Assembly: GCF_900129235.1 (NCBI RefSeq)
Contig: NZ_FQUV01000004.1
Span: forward strand, 248,001-312,000
DNA: 64,000 bases
Reading direction: 5' to 3'
From: Litoreibacter ascidiaceicola
Lineage (GTDB): Bacteria; Pseudomonadota; Alphaproteobacteria; Rhodobacterales; Rhodobacteraceae
Shown here: piece by piece, positions 50,753 to 59,167 of the stretch
Layout of the letters: every line of letters starts with the position of its first letter
Position numbering within the stretch: position 1 is the stretch's first letter
Notes under the pieces: model-generated
The model's input: only the letters and a program-made list of their open reading frames with translations
What the model was told of the DNA's origin: nothing
The model's database searches: none
Program-made: the position numbers and the translations under genes

Positions 50753-52198
50753 ATGACGTATCTTGGGATTGATCTGGGCACTTCTGGGCTGCGTGCTTTG
50801 CTGGTCGCCGCTGACGGGCAAATGATCGGAGCCGCCGAACACCACTACGAGGTGGCGCATCCCCATTCCGGCTGGTCCGAACAAAACCCCGCCGATTGGA
50901 TTGCCGCACTGGACGCTGCGATGGACGAGCTGCGATCTACCCATCCCGAGTTTGCCGCGCTTAAAGGTATCGGCGTTGCGGGGCATATGCACGGCGCGAC
51001 CTTGCTGGACGATGCGGGCTCCGTGCTGCGCCCATGCATCTTGTGGAACGATACCCGTGCATCGGCGGAGGCCGCGCGGCTGGATGGCACCGACAAGGTA
51101 CGCGCGCTGTCCGGCAACATCGTCTTTCCCGGCTTCACCGCCCCCAAGCTTGATTGGGTCCGCACCCACGAGCCGGAGGTTTTCGCCAAGACCGCCCGCG
51201 TGCTGCTGCCCGCCGCCTACCTCAACTACTATCTGACCGGAGACTACGTGGCCGACATGTCAGACAGCGCGGGCACTGCTTGGCTGGATGTGGGCAAGCG
51301 TGACTGGTCGGACCACCTGCTTGAGGTCGGCCATATGCGCCGTGACCAGATGCCAAGGCTTGTTGAAGGGTCGCAGGCGGCAGGTTTGCTGCGCGGCGAC
51401 CTTGCAGCGAAATGGGGCGTGTCGGACGTGACGATTGCGGGCGGTGCTGGCGACAACGCCGCTGCCGCTTGCGGGATCGGGGCGATGGACGAGGGGCAGG
51501 GCTTTGTGTCCCTTGGCACCTCCGGCGTGGTGCTGGCCGCGCGGGACGGCTACCGCCCTGCGCCGGAAACAGCGTTGCATACCTTCTGCCACGCGGTGCC
51601 GGATCGCTGGTATCAGATGGGGGTGATGTTGTCGGCAACCGACAGCCTGAACTGGCTGGCGCGGATCACCGGAACCTCCCCGAAAGAGTTGACCGCAGGC
51701 TTGGGCGAGGAGCAGCAAAAGCCCGGCTCGGTGTGTTTCCTGCCCTACCTCTCTGGCGAACGCACACCGCATAATGACGCGGAAATTCGCGGCAGTTTTA
51801 CGGGACTGTCCGCAGGGACCACGCGCGACGACATGACCCGCGCGGTACTGGAAGGGGTAGCGTTCGGGTTGCGTGACAGTTTCGAGGCGTTGAAATCCAC
51901 AGGGGCCAATCTGGAACAACTGATCGCCATCGGCGGCGGCACCGGCTCGCGCTATTGGTTGCATTTGATCGCGACAGTGCTGGGCGTGCCGTTGGCCTTG
52001 CCTGCGGGCGGTGAATTCGGGGCCGCGCTGGGGGCCGCGCGATTGGGGATGGGGGCGACAGGGGCGTCACTCGAGCAGATCATGGCCACACCGGAAATCA
52101 GCGAAATTATCGAGCCGGACCGTGCGTTGCAGGCGGAGTATGACGCGGCTTATGAGAAGTTTCGCGCCGCCTATCCGGTCATCAAAAAGGCTCAGTAA
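50753..52198 (+). CDS. xylB: Xylulokinase
   Basis: 481 residues, FGGY carbohydrate kinase family. YLGIDLGTSGLRALL at the start binds ATP. AGHMHGATLLD and the ILWNDTRASAEAARL stretch (residues about 80-110) shape the sugar site, GGAGDNAAAACG (near 230-240) carries the catalytic Asp, and LPYLSGERTPHNDAEIRG is the FGGY-type signature. It phosphorylates D-xylulose to the 5-phosphate. No xylose isomerase or transporter is adjacent, so it may serve pentoses arriving from elsewhere. It ends with a 7-base convergent overlap with the acyl-CoA dehydrogenase. Confidence 0.92.
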   Translation: MTYLGIDLGTSGLRALLVAADGQMIGAAEHHYEVAHPHSGWSEQNPADWIAALDAAMDELRSTHPEFAALKGIGVAGHMHGATLLDDAGSVLRPCILWNDTRASAEAARLDGTDKVRALSGNIVFPGFTAPKLDWVRTHEPEVFAKTARVLLPAAYLNYYLTGDYVADMSDSAGTAWLDVGKRDWSDHLLEVGHMRRDQMPRLVEGSQAAGLLRGDLAAKWGVSDVTIAGGAGDNAAAACGIGAMDEGQGFVSLGTSGVVLAARDGYRPAPETALHTFCHAVPDRWYQMGVMLSATDSLNWLARITGTSPKELTAGLGEEQQKPGSVCFLPYLSGERTPHNDAEIRGSFTGLSAGTTRDDMTRAVLEGVAFGLRDSFEALKSTGANLEQLIAIGGGTGSRYWLHLIATVLGVPLALPAGGEFGAALGAARLGMGATGASLEQIMATPEISEIIEPDRALQAEYDAAYEKFRAAYPVIKKAQ

Positions 52199-53388
52199 CC
52201 GCCGCGCGTTTGCGGCGTGCGGATGCCCAAGATGCTGCCCGCGACCTGCGTGCGCAGGATCTGCGCGGTGCCGCCGCCGATGGTGAACATGCGCACGTCG
52301 CGATACATCCGCTCCAGAGGCTCGTCCGAGCCGTAGCCCCGCGCGCCGAACATTTGCAGCGCGTCATTGACCACCTTGATCGCCGCCTCGGAGGCGAACA
52401 GTTTGGCCCGCGCCGCCATAGCGATGTCGGGGAAGGGGGACCCGTTGGGGCCACGCGATTGTGCGGCCTCGTGCAGCATCAACCGCGACGCGTGGACGGA
52501 TGCGTCCATATCCGCCAGCATCCATTGCAAGCCTTGAAATTCCGCCAGCGGGCGGCCGAATTGTTCACGCTCCAGTAGGTAGCGTTTGGCGTGCTCCAGC
52601 GCGCCTGCGGCGACACCCATGGCGATGGTTCCCGCGCCGACGCGCTGGCTGTTATAGGCGTTCATCAGGTCGGCAAAACCGCGCTTGAAGCCCGACGGCG
52701 GGCGCAGCACAAGGGCGTCTTCGATGAACACATCGTCGAATTTCAAAGTCGTCTCCGGCATGCCACACAGCCCCATCGTCCGCTCGCGCGAGACGACGGT
52801 GAAGCCGTCATGGTCCATGCCGTTTCCAGCATCCTGACACATGATGAAGCCGCCGATGCCCTGCTCCTCACCTGCCTTGTCCAGCACGCGGGCAAAAACC
52901 AGATGCAGCTTGGAAACCCCTCCGCCGGTGATCCAGTGCTTGGTGCCGGTCAGCACATAACCCCCATCAACGCGCTGCGCGGTGGTGGTCATCTGCGTGG
53001 CTGCACTGCCCGCGTCCGGCTCGCTGATGCAGATCGCGGGCTTGTCGCCTGCCAGCACGTAAGGCGCGACGAATTCTTTTTGCGCTTCGGTCCCGTAGGC
53101 CATGATCGCGCTGATGCCGCCCATGTTCGCCTCGACCACAATGCGGGCGGTCAGGGTGCAGGCTTTGGCCAGTTCCTCCACCACGATCACGGTGTCCAAC
53201 CACGACGCGCCTTGGCCGCCATAGCGCGTGGGCAGCGTCATGCCCATCAGACCCGCGTTGGTCAGATCGGAGATGTTGTCCCAGCAATAGGTCCGCTCTT
53301 GGTCCCACTTCGCGGCGCGGGGGGCGAATTTGGTGGCAAGATCGCGCGCGATGGCGCGAAAGGACTCGGAGGAGGATGTGTGTTTCAT
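52192..53388 (-). CDS. Acyl-CoA dehydrogenase family protein
   Basis: 398 residues, the standard short form of the family. Conserved FAD and substrate segments: CISEPDAGSAATQMT, YVLTGTKHWITGGG, and late MFGARGYGSDEPLERMYRDVRMFTIGGGTAQI, in which the usual Glu in the IYEGT position is replaced (FTIGGGT), so the catalytic base must come from another position or a different mechanism. It is divergent from a LysR gene 75 bases away, with an inverted repeat between, so that regulator is the likely controller. No CoA ligase or transferase lies beside it. Substrate unknown. Confidence 0.88.
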   Translation of the reverse strand: MKHTSSSESFRAIARDLATKFAPRAAKWDQERTYCWDNISDLTNAGLMGMTLPTRYGGQGASWLDTVIVVEELAKACTLTARIVVEANMGGISAIMAYGTEAQKEFVAPYVLAGDKPAICISEPDAGSAATQMTTTAQRVDGGYVLTGTKHWITGGGVSKLHLVFARVLDKAGEEQGIGGFIMCQDAGNGMDHDGFTVVSRERTMGLCGMPETTLKFDDVFIEDALVLRPPSGFKRGFADLMNAYNSQRVGAGTIAMGVAAGALEHAKRYLLEREQFGRPLAEFQGLQWMLADMDASVHASRLMLHEAAQSRGPNGSPFPDIAMAARAKLFASEAAIKVVNDALQMFGARGYGSDEPLERMYRDVRMFTIGGGTAQILRTQVAGSILGIRTPQTRGGY

Positions 53389-53420
53389 AACGCGAGTGTG
53401 AGGTCTATGCTTTTCCAAAA

Positions 53421-53458
53421 CAATCTAATAAGAATGAAATCTAAGTTCAGGTAGATTG
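53421..53458. promoter_or_regulatory. Inverted repeat between LysR and acyl-CoA dehydrogenase
   Basis: CAATCTA (53421-53427) and TAGATTG (53452-53458) are perfect 7-base inverted repeats 24 bases apart, in the AT-rich 75-base divergent gap. This spacing suits a LysR tetramer contacting two sites. No stronger candidate is present. Confidence 0.45.
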
Positions 53459-53463
53459 AATTA

Positions 53464-54327
53464 ATGCAAACCCGCGCGCTGGAGACCTTGGTTAGAATTT
53501 TGCAGGTGCAGTCCTTTAGCGAGGCGGCGCAGTTGCAGAATATGACGCTCTCCGCGCTGAGTATGCAGATGAAAGCGTTGGAGGCGGAACTGGACGCAGA
53601 GCTGTTCGACCGCAGTTTCCGCCCGCCACGCCTGACGCCCTTGGGGCGGAAGGTGGCGGAACAGGCGAAGGGGGTCATCAGTGCCGTTGACGCCTTGCAT
53701 GATTTAAGCAGTGCGGGCGCGGGGTTGAGCGGGGCGTTCAAGCTGGGCTTCATTCAGTCCGCCAGCGCCCGCATCCTGCCGAAATTCGTGACGCTGGCCG
53801 GGGAGCGGGAACCGCGGGCGACGTTTCGCTATAGCTCCAACCTGTCGGAGGTATTGACGGAGCAGGTCGTGCAAGGTCAGTTGGACGCCGCCATTGTCAC
53901 GCGGGTGGAAGGGGCGGCGCAGTGTCTGCATGCCGACCTGATCGCATCGGAGCCGATGGGCTTGGCGGTGCCTATGGGCCAGTCGCATATGCGTGTGGAA
54001 CACCTGCCGCAGCACATGCCGTTCATCCATTTCCGCCCCAGCACGGGGATTGGCAAACTGATCGCGGCCTCATTGGGGGCAGGGGTGTCGCCGAAAAATA
54101 CGCTGGTGCTCGACAGTATCGAGGCCTGCATGGAATGCGTGAAGGAAGGCGTCGGCTACACCGTCCTGCCACTGCCCGACATTCGCCGGTATGAAGATGC
54201 GCGCGTGCATGTGGTTGAAAACGCGCTGGAAGGCCTGACGCGCGATCTGGTGATGCTGACCCGCGACGACAGTCAGGCACAGCGCTGGCGGCCCCGATTG
54301 CTGTCGTTGGTAAGGTCTGCTGCCTAG
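53464..54327 (+). CDS. LysR family regulator (first)
   Basis: 287 residues. Winged helix-turn-helix at 1-60 (LQVQSFSEAAQLQNMTLSALSMQMKALEAEL, read in pieces) and a periplasmic-binding-protein-like effector domain (about 88-285). Divergent to the acyl-CoA dehydrogenase, a typical arrangement for direct control. It also converges with tctA (stop codons overlap by 4 bases as CTAG), so it may or may not relate to the transporter. Confidence 0.9.
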   Translation: MQTRALETLVRILQVQSFSEAAQLQNMTLSALSMQMKALEAELDAELFDRSFRPPRLTPLGRKVAEQAKGVISAVDALHDLSSAGAGLSGAFKLGFIQSASARILPKFVTLAGEREPRATFRYSSNLSEVLTEQVVQGQLDAAIVTRVEGAAQCLHADLIASEPMGLAVPMGQSHMRVEHLPQHMPFIHFRPSTGIGKLIAASLGAGVSPKNTLVLDSIEACMECVKEGVGYTVLPLPDIRRYEDARVHVVENALEGLTRDLVMLTRDDSQAQRWRPRLLSLVRSAA

Positions 54328-55823
54328 GCCCGTCGTTTCAAAGTGCGTGTGGCGCGGATGCCTGCGCGAATGATGGCGATGACCGTCAGCACCGTCAGCC
54401 CCCAGAAGAACCACGTGATCGGCCCGCGGAACAGGATCGCGGGAGAGCTTCCGGACATCAACATGGCTTGGCGGAAGTTGTCCTCCAAGAGTGGGCCGAG
54501 GATGAAGGCGATCAGAAACGGGGCGGCGGGAATGTCGTTGCGTAGCATCACAAAGCCGACCCAGCCCATGACGAACATCACGCCGACATCGAAGATGTTA
54601 TTGTTCACCGCGAACACGCCATAGACGCACAGCACCAGCACGCCGGGGAACAGCACGCCGCGCGGGATGTCGGCCACGTATTTGAAGCCGCGAATGGCGA
54701 CGGAGCCTATGAAGAACAGGAAGACCGAGCTGACGATCAGGCCAATGAACAGCCCGTAGATGATATCCACGTTGAGGATGAACATCATCGGGCCGGGTTG
54801 TAGCCCGTGCACCATGAACGCGCCGATGATGATCGCGGTGATCACGTCGCCCGGCACGCCAAGCGCCAAGAGCGGGATCAGGGTCGCACCTGCCACGCCG
54901 TTATTGCCCGCCTCGGAGGCGGCGACGCCTTCCAGCTCTCCTTTGCCGAAATTGTCGCGGTTGGGCGATTTGCGCCGCGCCTCGCTATAGGACAGGAAGG
55001 CGGACGGGGCCGCACCGATGCCGGGAATGGAGCCGAGGAACACCCCGATAAAGCTGCCGCGCACGATGGATTTGAAGCAGCGTCTGTATTCCGCGAACGT
55101 CACTTTATCGTCACCCAAACCACGGGTCTGGCCCTTATGAGGTTTCGGGTCCCAGACCATGGCCAGCACCTCGGGGATCGCGAACAGCCCGATGAGCACC
55201 GCGATGAAGTTGAGCCCGCCCATCATGCTGGGATCACCGAAGGTGAAGCGGTTGGTGCCGTAGACGAGATCGAGCCCCACCGTCGCCAGCAGAAGCCCCA
55301 GCATGGCCGAGAGCGCCCCGCGCAGCAGGCTTGCACCGGAGACACCGGCGATGATGGTCAGCGAGAACAGGATAAGGGTGAAGAATTCCGGCGGGCCGAA
55401 GTTCAGCGCGAAGGACGCGAGCCAGCCCGCGAACAGGATCAGCGCGAGGTTTGATATCAGATCGGCGGTGCAGGACGCCCACAGCGCCATGCCAAGCGCC
55501 TTGCCCGCCTGACCTTTCTCGGCGAGAGGGTAGCCGTCCAGCACCGTGGCGCTGGAGGCGGGGGTGCCGGGGGTCTTGATCAGGATCGCGGGAATGGAGC
55601 CGCCGAAGATGCCGCCTTTATAGACGCCCAACAGCAGCAGGATCGCGATGATCGGCTGCATGGAAAATGTGAATGGCAGGGTCAGGGCCACGGCCATGGT
55701 GGCCGACATGCCGGGAATTGCGCCTGCGATGGTGCCGATGGCGACGCCTGCGAACAGGGCAAAGAACGCCTCGAAATTGCCGACTAGCGACAGGCCGGCA
55801 AGGATGCTGTCCATCAGGCTCAT
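54324..55823 (-). CDS. tctA: Tripartite tricarboxylate transporter large permease
   Basis: 499 residues with about 11-12 membrane helices. The N-terminal GAIPGMSATMAVALTLPFTF and LLGVYKGGIFGGSIPAILIKTPGTPASSATV stretches (read in pieces, about residues 34-100) are TctA-family hallmarks, and the duplicated GSIPGIGAAPSAFLSYSEARR follows near 263. It carries out the sodium- or proton-coupled uptake of a di- or tricarboxylate. It overlaps tctB as ATGA and converges with the LysR gene. Confidence 0.93.
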   Translation of the reverse strand: MSLMDSILAGLSLVGNFEAFFALFAGVAIGTIAGAIPGMSATMAVALTLPFTFSMQPIIAILLLLGVYKGGIFGGSIPAILIKTPGTPASSATVLDGYPLAEKGQAGKALGMALWASCTADLISNLALILFAGWLASFALNFGPPEFFTLILFSLTIIAGVSGASLLRGALSAMLGLLLATVGLDLVYGTNRFTFGDPSMMGGLNFIAVLIGLFAIPEVLAMVWDPKPHKGQTRGLGDDKVTFAEYRRCFKSIVRGSFIGVFLGSIPGIGAAPSAFLSYSEARRKSPNRDNFGKGELEGVAASEAGNNGVAGATLIPLLALGVPGDVITAIIIGAFMVHGLQPGPMMFILNVDIIYGLFIGLIVSSVFLFFIGSVAIRGFKYVADIPRGVLFPGVLVLCVYGVFAVNNNIFDVGVMFVMGWVGFVMLRNDIPAAPFLIAFILGPLLEDNFRQAMLMSGSSPAILFRGPITWFFWGLTVLTVIAIIRAGIRATRTLKRRA

Positions 55824-56302
55824 GGCAGTCTCACGAAGTTACCTTGCGGGATGGCGACGCTGGCGACATGGGCGAAGAACCCATAGAGGATTAGCGGCAC
55901 GCACAGCGCGCAGATCACGGCGGTTCTGGGATGCGAGGTGCGGACCAGAAACGCGGTGGCCACGAAGGCTAGCATGGACGTCCAGACCATACCAAGGCGC
56001 GGCAGGCCGAACATGTAGATCACCATGACCACGGCCATAATGGCGAGGCGGCCGTATCCGCCGGGCACTTCGGCTTTTTCCTGAGACATGTCTTCGGACG
56101 AGAAATGCCCAGTGACCGTCAACCCCAAACCGATCACGATGGTGAGGGCGGAGAGGGTATAGGGCCAGAACACCGGCGACAGGATGATGTTGCGCACATT
56201 GCTGGGCGAGGACACCCAGTTCGGAATCGCCACGATCATCAGGAACAGGCCCGCGACGACCGCGAATAGTCCGATGAGCGTTTGCCGGTGGAGGTTTTGC
56301 AT
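55820..56302 (-). CDS. tctB: Tripartite tricarboxylate transporter small permease
   Basis: 160 residues with four membrane helices, the size and topology of TctB. ATG 56302 (MQNLHRQTLIG) has GAGG seven bases upstream; the upstream frame to 56335 is rejected. It overlaps tctA by 4 bases and is preceded by tctC with a gap of 70 bases. TctB is needed for assembly with TctA. Confidence 0.88.
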   Translation of the reverse strand: MQNLHRQTLIGLFAVVAGLFLMIVAIPNWVSSPSNVRNIILSPVFWPYTLSALTIVIGLGLTVTGHFSSEDMSQEKAEVPGGYGRLAIMAVVMVIYMFGLPRLGMVWTSMLAFVATAFLVRTSHPRTAVICALCVPLILYGFFAHVASVAIPQGNFVRLP

Positions 56303-56372
56303 GAACGGGCCTCGCTGGATAAAGAAACGGCGCACAGAGCATCAGCCCCGCGCGCCGTTCATACGTTAGATC

Positions 56373-57350
56373 TTAGCCTTCGATCCGCATACCCAGTTTG
56401 TCGACCAGCGCGCGGAATGTATTGTATTGCTCCTGAATGAACGCGTTGGCGTCCTCGGGGCTCATCACGTCGATGATCGAGCCACGGGCTTCCATCGAGG
56501 AGACGAATTCCTCGTCACCTGCGGCGGCAGCCATCCATTCACCCCATTTCGCAGCGACCTCGTCCGAGATATCTGCCGGGCCCGCGATGCCGGTCCAACC
56601 GACAAGCTGGTGCAGGGCAGGCTTGCCCAGATCAGCGGCTGTCGGTGCGTCGAAGCCAACCACAGGCTCCTTGGTGGTGACCATTAAAGGTTTCATCTGG
56701 CCGTTGGCCACGAAGCTGGCAAGGGCCGAGGAGTTGGTGCACAAGAAGGTCGCCGTGCCGTTCAACACCGCCGTGACAGCCGCGCCGCCACCTTTTTGCG
56801 GGATGTGAGTGGCTGCGTTGAGCGGGTCCTCGACGCCAAACTCGTCCAGCACCATAGCGCCCGCCAAGTGCAGACCGGACCCCACGCCGGAGGAGGAGTA
56901 GCTGACGCCACCCTCGGCCACCTTGGCGATCAGGTCATCCATCGAATTGATGTCGGATTTGGCCTCGACCGCGCAGGCGAACGGGTTGATCTCGTAGACC
57001 GTCACGAAGCGGAAATCGTCCAGCGTGTAGGGCAAGGTCGCCTTCATCGCAGGGTTGACCGAGTGCGAGCCCACGCGGGCGAACAGCATGGTGTAGCCGT
57101 CTGCCTTGGCGTTCTTCACAGCGACGGAGCCTGTCGCCCCGCCAGCACCGGTGACGTTCGCCATGATAAGCGATTGGCCCACGGCTTTGCCCAAAGGCTC
57201 CGCAATTGTGCGCGCCGAGATGTCGGTGGCCCCGCCTGCGCCGTAAGGGATGACCATATTGATCGGCCGCTCAGGGTAATCCGCGGCGGATGCGGCCGTG
57301 GCAAGGCCGATTACCATTGCGCTGACAGCGCTGAATTTCGCAAATTTCAT
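56373..57350 (-). CDS. tctC: Tripartite tricarboxylate transporter binding protein
   Basis: 325 residues with a signal peptide (ending near ASA-AD, residue 22) and the Bug/TctC-type two-lobe fold. PERPINMVIPYGAGGATDISAR and the later YTMLFARVGSH and YSSSGVGSGLHL segments fit the family, whose members bind carboxylates. The 163-base gap upstream is divergent to the second LysR gene and carries an AATTG-N4-CAATT dyad. Substrate likely a dicarboxylate given the genes at 60-64 kb (inference). Confidence 0.92.
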   Translation of the reverse strand: MKFAKFSAVSAMVIGLATAASAADYPERPINMVIPYGAGGATDISARTIAEPLGKAVGQSLIMANVTGAGGATGSVAVKNAKADGYTMLFARVGSHSVNPAMKATLPYTLDDFRFVTVYEINPFACAVEAKSDINSMDDLIAKVAEGGVSYSSSGVGSGLHLAGAMVLDEFGVEDPLNAATHIPQKGGGAAVTAVLNGTATFLCTNSSALASFVANGQMKPLMVTTKEPVVGFDAPTAADLGKPALHQLVGWTGIAGPADISDEVAAKWGEWMAAAAGDEEFVSSMEARGSIIDVMSPEDANAFIQEQYNTFRALVDKLGMRIEG

Positions 57351-57465
57351 AGTTTCCTCCCAAAAACTTCTGGCTGATGAGTGTGCAGCCTATGTTATCG
57401 ACATGCTAGGGGCAGCGTCGATCCTTGACAAATGTTATTGGTAAGTCATTCTTGTATAAAGCGGC

Positions 57466-57479
57466 AATTGATTACAATT
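57466..57479. promoter_or_regulatory. Candidate LysR box between tctC and lysR
   Basis: AATTG-ATTA-CAATT (57466-57479) is a 5-bp dyad, and T57468-N11-A57480 fits the LysR box T-N11-A. It sits in the 163-base divergent gap, 35 bases before the LysR start (57514). Confidence 0.55.
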
Positions 57480-57513
57480 ACCGAAAGCCAAGCTAACATA
57501 AAGCCGGTCATCC

Positions 57514-58419
57514 ATGTCCATACGAATGCTCCGCACGTTAATTGCCGTCGAGGAAAACGGCACCTTCAGCGCGGCTGGCGAAGCGGTGTTCGTCACCCAT
57601 GCCGCCGTCAGCCAGCAGATGAAAGCACTGGAGGCGGGGTGGGGCGTCACGCTGTTTGATCGCACGCGCCGCACGCCGGAGCTGACACCGGTCGGGCGCG
57701 CCATCGTCACTCGGGCCCGCGAGATTGTGGCGGCCTATGACAATCTGTTGCCCTCGGTTTTGGGCGATGACGGGTTGCGGGGCAACCTGTCGCTGGGCAG
57801 CGTGCCGACGGGGCTGACCAGTCTGATCCCTTTCGCCATCACCTCGATCAAGGCGCGTTTTCCCGACCTTCATATTGGCGTCACGCCGGGTCAAACCAAA
57901 GAGTTGTTGATTGATCTGGAGCGCGGGGTCCTGGACGCCGCCGTGATCACCAAGCCGCATGTGGTCCCGCATAATATGCGCTGGGCGCCGATCAGTCAGG
58001 AGCCGATGGAGCTGTTGACCTCGCTGAATGTCACCTCGGACGATCCGTTCGAGATACTGGCCACTCATCCCTACATCCGCTTCACCCGCAAGGCGTTGCT
58101 AAGCGACTTCATCGACAACTGGCTGCAAGAGAAGAACATCACGGTGAAGGACACGATGGAACTGGAAAACCTCGAGATCATCTCCAGCATGGTGCATGCC
58201 GATCTGGGCGTCTCGATTGTGCCGCGCCGGAGCGTGCAACCGCCCAACCCGCTGCCGTTGAAACACATCCCGCTGGGTGACGACGCGCCGGTGCGGGAAT
58301 TGGGGCTGATGTCGCTGGCCAACACGGTGAAACTGCGCGTGCTTCAAGAGGTCGAGGCAGAGTTGCTCAACGCAGTTGCGGTGGGGCGGTTCGATCCGTT
58401 TCCGCAAGGGGCGGGATAG
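57514..58419 (+). CDS. LysR family regulator (second)
   Basis: 301 residues. The helix-turn-helix reads TLIAVEENGTFSAAGEAVFVTHAAVSQQMKAL (in pieces, residues 6-40), with an effector-binding domain from about 90. Divergent from tctCBA and followed 4 bases later by the TSUP transporter gene, so it likely controls both units. Its effector is probably the transported carboxylate (inference). Confidence 0.9.
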   Translation: MSIRMLRTLIAVEENGTFSAAGEAVFVTHAAVSQQMKALEAGWGVTLFDRTRRTPELTPVGRAIVTRAREIVAAYDNLLPSVLGDDGLRGNLSLGSVPTGLTSLIPFAITSIKARFPDLHIGVTPGQTKELLIDLERGVLDAAVITKPHVVPHNMRWAPISQEPMELLTSLNVTSDDPFEILATHPYIRFTRKALLSDFIDNWLQEKNITVKDTMELENLEIISSMVHADLGVSIVPRRSVQPPNPLPLKHIPLGDDAPVRELGLMSLANTVKLRVLQEVEAELLNAVAVGRFDPFPQGAG

Positions 58420-58423
58420 GGCC

Positions 58424-59167
58424 ATGACGTTGGACTTCTTTGTAATCCTTGCTTTAGGTGCGGCGGCGGGGGGCTTCATGAATGGCCTGGCGGGCTTCGG
58501 CACCGCGCTGTTCGCCTTGGGGTTCTGGCTGCAAATCATGCCACCCGCACAGGCGGTGTCGATTGTGGTGATCATGTCGGTCATTGCGGGGCTACAGGGC
58601 GTGTGGCTGGTGCGAGCCTCCATTATGGACCAGCCGCGCAGGTTGGCGCGCTTCGTGCTGCCCGCGCTGGTCGGCGTGCCGTTGGGCGTGGCGGCCTTGT
58701 CGGTGCTGGAACCCGGAATACTGAAACTGATCATTGCGGGATTTCTGATCCTCTATGGCGGCTTTTTCACCCTGCGTTCGTCCTTGCCGAAGCTGGAGCG
58801 GCCGACGCCCGTAATAGACATGCTCGTCGGGTTCGCGGGGGGTGTATTGGGCGGGGCGGCGTCGCTGTCGGGTGCTTTGCCCACGATGTGGTGCGCCATG
58901 CGCCCGTGGCCCAAATCCGAGACGCGTGCGGTGCTGCAACCCTTCAATGTGATCGTGCTGGGCGTCACGGCGTTGGTTTTTGCGATCAACGGCACCTACA
59001 CAGGCCAAACGCTGACCTATATCGTGGTGGCGTTACCGGTGACGATGATCTTCGCGCAGATCGGAATATCCGTGTTCAAGCGGCTGACCGACGACCAGTT
59101 CCGCCGCTTGCTGATTGCGATGATGCTCGTTTCGGGGCTGGTTCTAATGGCGCGGGAGGTGTTTTAG
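58424..59167 (+). CDS. TSUP (TauE/SafE) family transporter
   Basis: 247 residues with seven or eight hydrophobic segments and the family-typical GGFMNGLAGFGTALFALGFW start and FAGGVLGGAASLSGALPTMW second-repeat segment. TSUP proteins move sulfite, sulfoacetate or other small anions, often outward. ATG 58424 follows the LysR stop by four bases, and the next gene starts directly after its stop (TAGATG). It might export a by-product of the linked dicarboxylate pathway (inference). Confidence 0.88.
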   Translation: MTLDFFVILALGAAAGGFMNGLAGFGTALFALGFWLQIMPPAQAVSIVVIMSVIAGLQGVWLVRASIMDQPRRLARFVLPALVGVPLGVAALSVLEPGILKLIIAGFLILYGGFFTLRSSLPKLERPTPVIDMLVGFAGGVLGGAASLSGALPTMWCAMRPWPKSETRAVLQPFNVIVLGVTALVFAINGTYTGQTLTYIVVALPVTMIFAQIGISVFKRLTDDQFRRLLIAMMLVSGLVLMAREVF

